Of a DNA stretch of 64,000 nucleotides, positions 27,253-35,650 are shown one piece after another. The stretch covers positions 124,001-188,000 of the forward strand of contig JAEUUG010000015.1 of assembly GCA_016787565.1 (NCBI GenBank), in the 5' to 3' direction. Each line of letters starts with the position of its first letter. The first letter of the stretch is position 1. The notes beneath the pieces are model-generated. The model ran no database searches. It was not told the origin of the DNA and worked only from the letters and a program-made list of their open reading frames with translations. This stretch comes from Cyclobacteriaceae bacterium (GTDB taxonomy: Bacteria > Bacteroidota > Bacteroidia > Cytophagales > Cyclobacteriaceae). Both the position numbers and the translations under genes were made by a program.

Positions 27253-27381
27253 CGATGATCCATAAACATACCCGTACCTGCCGTTTAGAGTCATCGCGGG
27301 CGTTGACCCGCGATCCCGATCCATTATAGGGTTACCGGCTCGCTGGCCGGCATGACAATTAGGTATGTATCCGGATCATCA
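27253..27381. repeat. Dispersed palindromic repeat, copy 2
   Basis: This copy is inverted relative to 8881-9010. The ends GATGATCC and GGATCATC form imperfect terminal inverted repeats that extend over about 19 bases. Two hairpins are visible inside: GCGGG-CGTTGA-CCCGC and CCGGC-TCGCTG-GCCGG. The element lies about 440 bases after the Y1 transposase gene and between two genes read leftward. No ORF is present. It is REP/MITE-like. Confidence 0.8.
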
Positions 27382-27394
27382 GAAATCCTAATGC

Positions 27395-28489
27395 TTATCC
27401 AATTGAAACACCTATTAGTTTTCCTATGCCGAAGGTAATAGCTGCTGCTGCCAAACCAAAAAACACCTGGCGAAAGCCTGAATACCAAACATTCTTACCC
27501 GTGAACAAGGTTATCGCGCCACCAATTAAAAATAAACCCATAGCACTGCCGGCCACACTGATGATGATGGCCTGCGTACCCTGCGTAAACATAAACGGCA
27601 ACACCGGAATAACGGCCCCAATCGAAAATAATATAAAGGAATAGATGGCTGCTTCAGCTGCCGATCCTTTGAGTTCATCGGCATCGATTCCCAACTCTTC
27701 TTTCACCAATACTTCATGTGCATGATCCTTATCCTGCATGATAGAAGATGCCATTTCATTAGCCTGATCTTCGGGAATACCCTTGGCCATATAAATCAAA
27801 GCCAACTCCCGCATTTCACCTTCCGGATTATTCTCCAGCTCTTCCATTTCAATCTGCATCTGATTCTCGTACAACTCCTGCGAGCTCTTCACCGATATCC
27901 ATTCACCCAACGCCATCGACAACGCCCCAGCCAGCATACCTGCGAGGCCTGTTAACAATACACCGCCCTCTCCTGCTGTAGCACCTGCAACACCCATAAC
28001 CAAACTGAAATTCGAAACAAGACCATCATTACCCCCCAACACCGCAGCCCGAATGGCATTACCACCCACCGACCGATGTCGTTTTTCAAAGCGCGATAGC
28101 TGTGCCCCGGTTACCTTGTTTTCCTTTTCCAGAATGGCCCGCAATACTTTAACATGATTCGTTTCCGACCCTGTCAACTCCAGGCCGATTTTTTTCTTGG
28201 TAACTACAATAGCATTGGATAGACTTTTTTCTGTATCCATTAATACACCCAACACATAATCATAACCAAATACTTTGCCGATGGTATTTAATGTTTTTGC
28301 ACGCCAGGAGGGCTGCATCAAATCGTGCAAGCTGATGTTTTCTTTTTTCGCAAATGCCTCCGCATGACCTTTTTCGATGTCGCTCATTTGCCGGAAAACA
28401 TGGGCCACCGTTTCATCTGCTTCATGCTCGGCCAGTTTCTGGTATAGAAAGCTGGCATCAATTTCTGTTTGTATACTCTTATTTTTCAT
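27395..28489 (-). CDS. Ferritin-like/VIT1 fusion, MbfA-type iron exporter
   Basis: A 364-residue protein. The N-terminal about 140 residues form a rubrerythrin-like four-helix bundle with diiron-type residues (EIDASFLYQKLAEHE, IEKGHAEAF). The remainder is a VIT1/CCC1 transporter with about five helices and the motif RAAVLGGNDGLVSNFSLVMGVAGA, followed by GALSMALGEWISVKSSQE. MbfA homologues export iron and protect against peroxide. No regulator or ferroxidase partner is adjacent. The start at 28489 is the only good choice. Confidence 0.9.
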   Translation of the reverse strand: MKNKSIQTEIDASFLYQKLAEHEADETVAHVFRQMSDIEKGHAEAFAKKENISLHDLMQPSWRAKTLNTIGKVFGYDYVLGVLMDTEKSLSNAIVVTKKKIGLELTGSETNHVKVLRAILEKENKVTGAQLSRFEKRHRSVGGNAIRAAVLGGNDGLVSNFSLVMGVAGATAGEGGVLLTGLAGMLAGALSMALGEWISVKSSQELYENQMQIEMEELENNPEGEMRELALIYMAKGIPEDQANEMASSIMQDKDHAHEVLVKEELGIDADELKGSAAEAAIYSFILFSIGAVIPVLPFMFTQGTQAIIISVAGSAMGLFLIGGAITLFTGKNVWYSGFRQVFFGLAAAAITFGIGKLIGVSIG

Positions 28490-28671
28490 GTGCTAATTCT
28501 TACGATTGATAGAAAACGAACTTATAACCATCACCCGAAATTACAGTTTAATTTGATTGGTCGCCTGTAACGTCCGGAACACAGTGAAAGCCAGTACCGC
28601 ATTACAATCCCGCTTTAAGCCGCGGTACCGGAAATTGCTTTGCCCGATCATCATCGGGATCGCGATTATTT

Positions 28672-29493
28672 TTATGACGGCTTCTGGTAACTGCGAGCTT
28701 CTTTGCTTGACCGTATTAGGATGATGATGCCGGTGAGTATAAACGGTATACTTAACAACTGACCCATGTTTAACACCATGCCTGCTTCAAATTCTACCTG
28801 ATCGATTTTCAAGAATTCATCCACAAAACGAAGGGAAAAAAGGATGACAATAAACCACCCAACCAGCGTTCCGGTTTTTATCCGGGCGCGATACTGATAC
28901 CAGACCGTAAATAAACCAACGAAGAGAAACAAGCAATAGATTGCCTCGTACAGCTGCGCTGGATGCCGGGGAACATCATCGATGGATGTAAAAATAAAAC
29001 CCCAGGGTAGTGTAGTTGGTATGCCTACTATTTCTGAATTCATCAGGTTGCCCACACGAATAAAACTTCCCGTCAACGCTGCCACGATAGACAGCCTGTC
29101 GAGTAACCACAAATAGCTTACTTTCGTCTTTCGTGCGAACAAATAGGAGGAAATGAGAATTCCAATGGCACCACCATGACTTGCCAGACCACCTTCCCAA
29201 ACTGCCAGTATCATCAAAGGGTTTTGTAAATAATGAACAGGATCATAAAAAAGGACGTGCCCCAGACGTGCACCGAGCAACGTTCCGGCTACTATGTACA
29301 GCGTCATCGTATCCACTTCGCCTTCCGATCGTCCTTCCTTTTTATAAATAAAGTTCATCATCATCTGACTCAATATCAGACCTACTGCCCAACACAGGCC
29401 ATACCACCGGACAGGATGATTTAAACCGGGAATGACAAAAATGTCGGGATTGACACTCCAGGTGATATAGGAAACTGTTGCTGTAAACATCAT
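28672..29493 (-). CDS. lgt: Prolipoprotein diacylglyceryl transferase
   Basis: A 273-residue polytopic membrane enzyme that attaches diacylglycerol from phosphatidylglycerol to the lipobox cysteine of lipoprotein precursors. It carries WYGLCWAVGLILS, GARLGHVLFYDP, the catalytic-region WEGGLASHGGAIG, and the Lgt signature in the form FIRVGNLMNSEIVG (most homologues have GNFxNGE), then RHPAQLYEA. Seven helices are expected. The length is normal. The two slightly divergent signature residues are seen in other Bacteroidota. Confidence 0.94.
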   Translation of the reverse strand: MMFTATVSYITWSVNPDIFVIPGLNHPVRWYGLCWAVGLILSQMMMNFIYKKEGRSEGEVDTMTLYIVAGTLLGARLGHVLFYDPVHYLQNPLMILAVWEGGLASHGGAIGILISSYLFARKTKVSYLWLLDRLSIVAALTGSFIRVGNLMNSEIVGIPTTLPWGFIFTSIDDVPRHPAQLYEAIYCLFLFVGLFTVWYQYRARIKTGTLVGWFIVILFSLRFVDEFLKIDQVEFEAGMVLNMGQLLSIPFILTGIIILIRSSKEARSYQKPS

Positions 29494-29542
29494 GCAGATG
29501 GAATTTTTTTACGATTTAAGCATTAATGAACGAAATCCCTGA

Positions 29543-30508
29543 CTATACATCCAGGGTGATGATTACATTACCTGTTTTCTGACCCGTTTCCACATACTGA
29601 AATGCCGTTGCGATTTGCTCAAGCGGATAAACCCTGTCAATAACAGGCATAAATTTACCTTGCTCCATCAGTTGCTGAAGTAGTGTAACACTTTTTTGTG
29701 GGTTTGTCGGAATGGGGAAGATCACTTTTTTTCCTCCCATGACCGGAGTAATCAATGCAAAGAAAATATTTTGTGCCATCCAACCGAGCTCAGATGAACT
29801 ATAAATACCACGCGGTGTCAACAGATGCTTACATCTTCCAAACGAACTTTTTCCCACCGCATCAAAAATACAGTCATACTGTTGATCGCCATTCGTAAAA
29901 TCTTCTTTTTCAAAATCGATAATTCGATCTGCACCCAACGACTTTACCAGCGAGACATTTTTTTTATTGCAAACAGCCGTAACGTGTGCACCATAATATT
30001 TTAGCAGTTGAACCATAGCCGAACCAATGGCTCCGGTTGCACCATTGACTAGTATTTTCTGCTCTTTCGCAATGGTTACTTTGTTACTAAAATTATACGC
30101 ATAGTGAGCACCCTCTATGCTGGCTGCAGCATGGCGAAAAGATATAGCATCAGGAATAACTCCCATTGCATTTTGCTCAGCGATTGTCATGTACTGGGCG
30201 TGAGAACATACCCCCATATCGTTAAACCCAAATACCCGATCACCAACCTTAAAGCGTTTAACATGTTGGCCCGTGGCTTCCACTACTCCGGCAAAATCAG
30301 TTCCGAGAACCAACTTACGCGGCTTCCATAAGCCAATAAAAAAGCGCATGATGAAAGGCTTTGCTCGAAGCATGGCACAATCCGTTCGATTAACAGTAGC
30401 AGCCATGACACGAATCAGCACCTCGTGATCCTTAGGAACGGGTTTTTCGATATCCCGGATAGTAAGAACATCGGGTGGTCCGTATTTCGTGTAAACGCTG
30501 GCTTTCAT
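29543..30508 (-). CDS. NAD(P)-dependent alcohol dehydrogenase / quinone reductase-like (MDR family)
   Basis: A 321-residue medium-chain dehydrogenase/reductase. The N-terminal GroES-like domain starts MKASVYTKYGPPDVLTIRDIEKPVP and includes GTDFAGVVEATG. The Rossmann domain has the NADP-type motif NGATGAIGSAMVQLLKYYGAHVTAV and ends with QTGNVIITLD. The catalytic zinc ligands of alcohol dehydrogenases are not apparent, so a quinone or enone reductase is more likely. It lies 49 bases upstream of lgt on the same strand. The substrate is unknown. Confidence 0.86.
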   Translation of the reverse strand: MKASVYTKYGPPDVLTIRDIEKPVPKDHEVLIRVMAATVNRTDCAMLRAKPFIMRFFIGLWKPRKLVLGTDFAGVVEATGQHVKRFKVGDRVFGFNDMGVCSHAQYMTIAEQNAMGVIPDAISFRHAAASIEGAHYAYNFSNKVTIAKEQKILVNGATGAIGSAMVQLLKYYGAHVTAVCNKKNVSLVKSLGADRIIDFEKEDFTNGDQQYDCIFDAVGKSSFGRCKHLLTPRGIYSSSELGWMAQNIFFALITPVMGGKKVIFPIPTNPQKSVTLLQQLMEQGKFMPVIDRVYPLEQIATAFQYVETGQKTGNVIITLDV

Positions 30509-30560
30509 TGGGGCGTACTTCGATTTTTAGTCAACCTAAATTTGTCAATCGAACCCGATA

Positions 30561-31064
30561 TCATTGATTTTTTATCATAATTCCGTCAAGACTTTCTCGA
30601 TTTATCCAAAGCATTTTCATTGTAGAGCTATTCCTTCCCTCACGTCCGTTACTTTGCTTGTCATAAAAATCAATAGTTACCAAGAATTTTAAACTGTCGC
30701 TAGTAACTTCAACTAGCTTCGAGTCATAAATTTTTTTAATTAACAGTTTGTCTTGGTCCACAATCTCTAAATATTGTTCGTTAAAAGAGCCCTGATCCAC
30801 ATATATCTTTCGCTTTTCTATTACTTGTGATTCAGTTCCATTGAAAGAAATAGTTGCAGTGTCCTGCGGAGTTACATACGGTCTTACCCACTTTGACGTC
30901 CGTTTGCTCCCAGCGTTAAAATGTTTAAAATCAATCTTTACTGATTCTCCGATTTGCCTGGCTGTAATGGAATCAACTTCAATATATCCAATATCCCAAC
31001 TGCCTTGGCAATGCACTCCATACCCAATATGTCCTATTACTATTATTAACAGTATCTCTTTCAT
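30561..31064 (-). CDS. Secreted protein of unknown function
   Basis: A 167-residue product with an N-terminal signal peptide (MKEILLIIVIGHIGYGVHC). The mature part is beta-rich and polar. I do not recognise the family. Its coding sequence looks richer in A and T than its neighbours, with a weak codon bias, which may mean recent acquisition or relaxed selection. It sits between ahcY and the MDR dehydrogenase with no clear partner. Confidence 0.6.
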   Translation of the reverse strand: MKEILLIIVIGHIGYGVHCQGSWDIGYIEVDSITARQIGESVKIDFKHFNAGSKRTSKWVRPYVTPQDTATISFNGTESQVIEKRKIYVDQGSFNEQYLEIVDQDKLLIKKIYDSKLVEVTSDSLKFLVTIDFYDKQSNGREGRNSSTMKMLWINRESLDGIMIKNQ

Positions 31065-31130
31065 ATTATTATCAACTTAATGGCCCACAACTTCTTAATA
31101 TATCCAATTGCCTAAAAAAATCATACTCTC

Positions 31131-31172
31131 TTAAAACAGAACAGCCCATGGTTATTTCCACAGGCTGTTCTG
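31131..31172 (-). terminator. Intrinsic terminator of ahcY
   Basis: On the minus strand, arms CAGAACAGCC and GGCTGTTCTG pair perfectly and continue with TGTGG/CCATG (two G-U type pairs) to an AAATAA loop, giving about 15 base pairs, followed by TTTTAAG. It lies 21 bases after the ahcY stop codon. This is a strong rho-independent terminator candidate. Confidence 0.82.
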
Positions 31173-31192
31173 GCATCCATAAGCTTGAAAAA

Positions 31193-32500
31193 TCAATAGC
31201 GGTAGTAATCGGGCTTGAATGGCCCCTTCACTTCCACACCAATGTACTTGGCCTGATCGGCAGATAAGGTTTCCAGTTCCACACCAATTTTCTTCAGGTG
31301 CAAACGTGCTACTTTCTCATCGAGGTGCTTTGGCAACATGTACACTTTGTTTTCGTACTGATCAGCATTCGTCCACAGCTCGAGTTGGGCAAGCGTCTGA
31401 TTCGTAAATGAGTTCGACATCACAAACGAAGGATGGCCGGTAGCACAACCTAAGTTCACGAGCCGGCCTTCCGCTAATAAAATTACCTGGCGACCATTCT
31501 TTAACGTGTATAAATCGACTTGTGGCTTTACTTCATCTTTCGTTGCATTCTTGTTCAACCAGGCAACGTCAATTTCATTATCAAAGTGACCAATGTTACA
31601 CACAATGGTCTTATCCTTCATACTTTCAAAATGATGGCCCAGCACGATACCAAAATTACCGGTGGCTGTTACCACGATATCGGCTTCTTTAACGGCATCA
31701 TCCATTTTCTTCACTGCATATCCATCCATAGCAGCTTGCAAGGCGCAAATCGGATCAATCTCCGTAACAATAACACGCGCACCCGCACCTCGCAATGAAG
31801 CAGCAGAACCTTTTCCAACATCACCATAGCCGGCAACCACCGCTACTTTTCCAGCCATCATTACATCGGTAGCTCTGCGAATGGCATCCACCAGTGATTC
31901 CTTGCAACCATATTTATTATCAAACTTTGACTTGGTTACGGAGTCGTTAATATTAATGGCAGGCAACGGAAGCTTACCGTTGTGCATGCGCTCAATAAGG
32001 CGGTGCACACCCGTTGTCGTTTCTTCGGAGATACCGCGAATGCCTTGCACCAATTCCGGGTAGCGATCCAGCACCATGTTGGTCAGGTCACCACCGTCAT
32101 CCAAAATCATGTTCAATGGTTTTCCGTCAGGGAAGGCAAACAAGGTTTGTTCAATACACCAGTCAAACTCCTTTTCATTCATTCCTTTCCAGGCGAAAAC
32201 CGGAACACCGGCAGCGGCAATGGCTGCTGCAGCGTGATCTTGTGTGGAAAAAATGTTGCAGGATGACCAGCTAACATCTGCGCCCAATTCAACCAATGTT
32301 TCAATCAAAACAGCAGTTTGAATAGTCATGTGCAGGCACCCTGCAATCCGTGCACCTTTTAGAGGCTTTTGATTGCCGAATTCTTCACGAAGGGCCATTA
32401 ATCCGGGCATTTCAGCCTCGGCTAATGTAATTTCTTTACGTCCCCAGGATGCCAGGGTAAGGTCTTTTACCTTGAATTTAAGTTTCTCGTCAACAGTCAT
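31193..32500 (-). CDS. ahcY: S-adenosylhomocysteine hydrolase
   Basis: A 435-residue NAD-dependent enzyme that splits S-adenosylhomocysteine into adenosine and homocysteine, recycling the product of methyltransferases. Signatures are [16 protein letters not shown] and [16 protein letters not shown] near the N-terminus, NAD-binding [22 protein letters not shown] in the middle, [12 protein letters not shown], and the C-terminal KPDYYRY, which closes the neighbouring subunit's NAD site. The length is normal. A TATTTTTG box lies just upstream and an intrinsic terminator just downstream, so it is probably monocistronic. Confidence 0.97.
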   Translation of the reverse strand: MTVDEKLKFKVKDLTLASWGRKEITLAEAEMPGLMALREEFGNQKPLKGARIAGCLHMTIQTAVLIETLVELGADVSWSSCNIFSTQDHAAAAIAAAGVPVFAWKGMNEKEFDWCIEQTLFAFPDGKPLNMILDDGGDLTNMVLDRYPELVQGIRGISEETTTGVHRLIERMHNGKLPLPAININDSVTKSKFDNKYGCKESLVDAIRRATDVMMAGKVAVVAGYGDVGKGSAASLRGAGARVIVTEIDPICALQAAMDGYAVKKMDDAVKEADIVVTATGNFGIVLGHHFESMKDKTIVCNIGHFDNEIDVAWLNKNATKDEVKPQVDLYTLKNGRQVILLAEGRLVNLGCATGHPSFVMSNSFTNQTLAQLELWTNADQYENKVYMLPKHLDEKVARLHLKKIGVELETLSADQAKYIGVEVKGPFKPDYYRY

Positions 32501-32528
32501 TTGAATTTGATTTTACAGTATTGGAACA

Positions 32529-32536
32529 CAAAAATA
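32529..32536 (-). promoter_or_regulatory. Candidate -7 promoter box for ahcY
   Basis: On the minus strand TATTTTTG matches the Bacteroidota TAnnTTTG -7 element, 28 bases before the ahcY start codon. A good -33 TTG is not evident at standard spacing. Confidence 0.4.
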
Positions 32537-32567
32537 GCAATAAGGTTTTTAAATAACCACTCTATCG

Positions 32568-32653
32568 TTTCCAGTTTCAAGTTGCTGGTTGCAAGTCACA
32601 AGTTACAGGTTGCCAGTCCCAAAAACCTGAAACCTGTAACTTGCAACCAGTAA
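32568..32653. repeat. Degenerate heptamer array with an inverted arm
   Basis: From 32568 to 32616 seven consecutive 7-base units fit the pattern TTnCnRG with few exceptions (for example TTGCAAG, TTACAGG, TTGCCAG). From 32626 to 32653 four units of the same type run in the opposite orientation, so the whole can fold into a long imperfect hairpin. It lies between the ahcY promoter and the frnE-like gene. Related units occur at 33409-33475 and 5246-5266. Confidence 0.7.
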
Positions 32654-32719
32654 ACTGAAGGAGAACCGCCTTGAACGATTGCGTAGCTATATCTGTTTAA
32701 AAATCGAAACTGAGAAATC

Positions 32720-33397
32720 ATGACCAAACCAACCATCACCATTGATATTGTTTCGGATATTGTTTGCCCCTGGTGCTACATTGGTAAACGCAGATTAGAA
32801 AAGGCTATTCATGCGATGAAGGATGACTATACTTTTGTTTTGGAGTATCATCCTTTTGAACTGAACCCTGATATGCCGGCAGCAGGATTAAACCAACAAG
32901 AACATCTTACGAAAAAATTTGGAGGCCCTGAGCGGTACGCGCAAATCACAACACATGTAACTTCAGTTGCTGCGCAGGAAGGATTAACTTTTCAATTTGA
33001 AAAGCAAACTACATCACCCAATACGCGGGCCGCACACAGCATCGTTCAATTGGCAAAGGAAGAAGGGAAACAATTGGAAATAATAGAAGCATTGTTCAAA
33101 GCCTACTTCACCGATGGTGCAGACCTTTCGAAAAAGGAAAACCTGATTGAGGTTGCTACCAATGCCGGACTCGATAAATTCAAAACAAGCCGTCACCTGG
33201 AAGATGAAAACGGAGTGTTACAGGTGGCGCTGGCAGAAAAGGAAATGTCTTCCCTCGGCATCAGTGGTATCATCAATAAAAAATACGGTATTTCCGGAGC
33301 ACAAGCACCCGAAACATTTATTCAGACTTTCAAAAAATTAGATCTTGAAAAGACCTTGACCGGAGAGTCGTGTGATGTTGAAAGCAAGAATTGCTAA
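32720..33397 (+). CDS. DsbA-family oxidoreductase, FrnE-like
   Basis: A 225-residue cytoplasmic thioredoxin-fold protein with the N-terminal CPWC active site (Cys16, Cys19 in DIVCPWCYIGKRRLE). It has the long helical insertion typical of FrnE / polyketide-biosynthesis dithiol-disulfide isomerase proteins and a conserved cis-proline segment near GISGAQAPETF. There is no signal peptide, so it is likely cytosolic and linked to oxidative-stress defence, as for Deinococcus FrnE. A C-terminal cysteine pair (SCDVESKNC) is also present. It is framed on both sides by heptamer repeat arrays. Confidence 0.9.
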   Translation: MTKPTITIDIVSDIVCPWCYIGKRRLEKAIHAMKDDYTFVLEYHPFELNPDMPAAGLNQQEHLTKKFGGPERYAQITTHVTSVAAQEGLTFQFEKQTTSPNTRAAHSIVQLAKEEGKQLEIIEALFKAYFTDGADLSKKENLIEVATNAGLDKFKTSRHLEDENGVLQVALAEKEMSSLGISGIINKKYGISGAQAPETFIQTFKKLDLEKTLTGESCDVESKNC

Positions 33398-33408
33398 TGC
33401 GCTGTCGG

Positions 33409-33475
33409 TTGCAGGTCAGTAGTTACAGGTTACACGTTGCAGGTTATAGTGCGTTGACGTGTAACCTGTAGCTAC
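33409..33475. repeat. Heptamer array and 19-base inverted repeat after the frnE-like gene
   Basis: Six units of 7 bases (TTGCAGG, TCAGTAG, TTACAGG, TTACACG, TTGCAGG, TTATAGT) run from 33409 to 33450. Within this, 33419-33437 and 33457-33475 are inverted copies of each other with one mismatch, separated by 19 bases. The right arm covers the stop codon of the convergent BNR-repeat gene. The hairpin lies between two convergent genes and may act as a transcription terminator, though without a long T tract. Confidence 0.72.
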
Positions 33476-34749
33476 TTAATCTTCACCAAGTCTTCTTGCT
33501 TAATTATGGCCGATACGATACTGTTCTTACCCCCATCGCTGCGCGTCCAAATAGGAACGATAATTCCCTTGTAGGCAGCAATACCCATTCGGCCGCCCAG
33601 GGTACCACCATCGCTTGTAAAGGAAGTCTCGCTGATTTTGGTTTCTTTAAAATTCAACCCATTGTCAGTTGACCAGGCCAAATACACATTTGTACTCAGG
33701 TTATCTTCATCTCTGCGATCGTAGTACACGATGTAAAGATTTCCAGTTGACTGATCGATAGCCATTGCCGGAAGGTACTGTTGTCTGTGTGTATCGTCCT
33801 TGTTAATACGTAACGGGGGAGTCCAGTTATCACCATAATTGGATGAGCGCATAAACCAGATGTCGGCATCGGCAGCTCCATTGCGCTGGTCGGCCCACAC
33901 TACGTATAAGCTTCCCCGGGCAATACCCTTGGCGGTATTGTCAATGAGCAATGTTGGCATTCCGTGCGCCTCTTCATAACCTTCTACGGACAACTTCCAG
34001 CCTCCTTTTTGTTCGGTGATGTTGATGTCGTTGGAGAGCCACATACTGCCGCCATCATACGACCTGTCCAGGAATATCTTCTCCTGATTCGACCAGGCAA
34101 CAAACATTTTACCATCATTGCCAATGGCAGGCACAGCCCCTTTTGCTGTATGACCATCATCTAAACAATTACCTTCAGCCTGCGAGAGTTGAAAAGGTTT
34201 GCTCCATTTTTTTCCATTCGAAGATGTACTCATCATAATGCGTGATGTACAGTCCGGATCGGTACTGGGGTAGGAATCAAACTGTGTGAACGTCACCACC
34301 AGGTTTCCCTTCGAGTCGAACGACATGGCAGGATTATCAAGCACTTTATTCAGTGTCATTCCGATGGGAGAACCTTCATCCCAGGTTTGTCCGCCATCAT
34401 CCGATACATGACAAACAATGTGAGTGGTCTTCTGGTCGCCCGCGGGGGCTGAACGATGAACAAGAAAAAAGGTACCCTTACCGTTCGCAAGCAGCACCGG
34501 ACTACCCGCTATGCCGAAAGCTGTGGTGACAGCATTCTTCTTCCAGGCAAGGCCTCCATCCATGGAGTAATACAGCGTACCCGGACTGGCAATGGCCACA
34601 ATATTTTTGGGGTTCTTAGGGTTGATAGCAACCGTTGGAGCTTTAGGCGATTCTGCGCCAAGTCCTGGATCAAGTAAAATATTCTTAAACTGGGCAACAC
34701 TCGTCAGAGTAAAAAGTGTGAGGGTCAATATCAAGCCAATGCTTCGCAT
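33472..34749 (-). CDS. Secreted BNR/sialidase-like repeat protein
   Basis: A 425-residue exported protein; the ATG at 34749 gives the signal peptide MRSIGLILTLTLFTLTSVAQ. The body is a six-bladed propeller with several Asp-box type turns (SMDGGLAW, SDDGGQTW, SYDGGSMW, SNYGDNW, STDNGLNF). The catalytic arginine triad and Tyr/Glu pair of true sialidases cannot be assigned, so it may be a glycan-binding or other propeller protein rather than an active sialidase. Its stop codon falls inside the 19-base inverted repeat. It is divergent from the CusRS-like operon. Confidence 0.83.
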   Translation of the reverse strand: MRSIGLILTLTLFTLTSVAQFKNILLDPGLGAESPKAPTVAINPKNPKNIVAIASPGTLYYSMDGGLAWKKNAVTTAFGIAGSPVLLANGKGTFFLVHRSAPAGDQKTTHIVCHVSDDGGQTWDEGSPIGMTLNKVLDNPAMSFDSKGNLVVTFTQFDSYPSTDPDCTSRIMMSTSSNGKKWSKPFQLSQAEGNCLDDGHTAKGAVPAIGNDGKMFVAWSNQEKIFLDRSYDGGSMWLSNDINITEQKGGWKLSVEGYEEAHGMPTLLIDNTAKGIARGSLYVVWADQRNGAADADIWFMRSSNYGDNWTPPLRINKDDTHRQQYLPAMAIDQSTGNLYIVYYDRRDEDNLSTNVYLAWSTDNGLNFKETKISETSFTSDGGTLGGRMGIAAYKGIIVPIWTRSDGGKNSIVSAIIKQEDLVKIK

Positions 34750-34906
34750 AGTAATTCTCAAATTATCCGGAACAGTTTATTGCAATACTATTAAATCTTT
34801 GTCTGAATAACACATGTAAAATTATTACCGGCATACCAGAAGAACGATTTTCTTTGCCGAAAATATTCTTACCTGCAAAATAGACCTTCGCAAGCCTATT
34901 TTACTT

Positions 34907-34914
34907 TACTTTTG
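34907..34914 (+). promoter_or_regulatory. Candidate -7 promoter box for the metal-efflux operon
   Basis: TACTTTTG fits the Bacteroidota TAnnTTTG element and lies 43 bases before the GTG start of the response-regulator gene. A weak TTCG is at about the -33 spacing. The 208-base divergent gap to the BNR-repeat gene otherwise holds no gene. Confidence 0.42.
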
Positions 34915-34957
34915 ATCATAAAAACAACTACAGTTTCTGAGGATCAACCCACAACCT

Positions 34958-35650
34958 GTGAAATCTATATTACTCATTGAAGATGATCCAACCCTGAGCC
35001 GCAACATTAAAGCGGCCTTAACAGAAGAACAAATGCAAATTGAAACTGTATTTGACGGACTGCTCGCGGATAAACTCTTGCGAAAAAATTCATACGATTG
35101 CATCATCCTCGATATCAACCTGCCGGGAAAAAGTGGCTTTGACATTTGTCGTACGTTTAGAACCTTCAATAGGGATACCCCCGTACTCATGCTGACAGCC
35201 TTCGATGAACTGGATGACAAGGTACAGGGTTTTGATAGTGGTGCCGATGATTACTTAACCAAGCCATTCTATATGCGCGAACTACTCATTCGGGTAAACT
35301 CGCTCATCAGGCGCAACCACCAAACAACAACCCGCGCTGAACCATCAACACTTATGTCCGGTGATCTGGTGATCAACCTGGTTGCAAAAAAAGTAGTCCG
35401 GCAGGGCAAAGAAATTGAAGTGACACCACGAGAATTTGCCATTCTTAGCATGCTCCTGCAACATAAAGGTGAATTGGTTTCAAAAGCGGATATGATCCGC
35501 GAAATCTGGGGGAGCGCGTTCGATACCAATACCAATACCATTGAAGTCTACATTAATTTTCTGCGCAACAAAATTGACAAGCCCTTTGGCAAGAGTAACA
35601 TCAAAACTAAAATAGGATTCGGCTACTATTTTGATGAGCATGGGTCTTAA
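34958..35650 (+). CDS. OmpR/CusR-family response regulator
   Basis: A 230-residue two-component regulator starting at a GTG at 34958. The receiver domain has the acidic pair at residues 9-10, phospho-acceptor Asp52 in IILDINLPGKSG, Thr80 and Lys102 in LTKPF. A winged-helix DNA-binding domain follows (about 130-228, with VTPREFAILSMLLQHKGELVSKADM and NTIEVYINFLRNKID). The kinase gene starts inside its last codons, and an RND efflux operon follows, so it most likely activates that operon in response to metal ions. Metal identity cannot be read from the sequence. Confidence 0.95.
   Translation: MKSILLIEDDPTLSRNIKAALTEEQMQIETVFDGLLADKLLRKNSYDCIILDINLPGKSGFDICRTFRTFNRDTPVLMLTAFDELDDKVQGFDSGADDYLTKPFYMRELLIRVNSLIRRNHQTTTRAEPSTLMSGDLVINLVAKKVVRQGKEIEVTPREFAILSMLLQHKGELVSKADMIREIWGSAFDTNTNTIEVYINFLRNKIDKPFGKSNIKTKIGFGYYFDEHGS

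Noticed and set aside
28643-28658. CCCGAT-CATC-ATCGGG hairpin downstream of lgt.
   Set aside because: No T tract follows on the strand needed to terminate lgt, and the stem is short.
32501-32567. Possible SAH- or SAM-responsive riboswitch before ahcY.
   Set aside because: The leader between the candidate promoter box and the start codon is only about 25-30 bases, too short for such a riboswitch.
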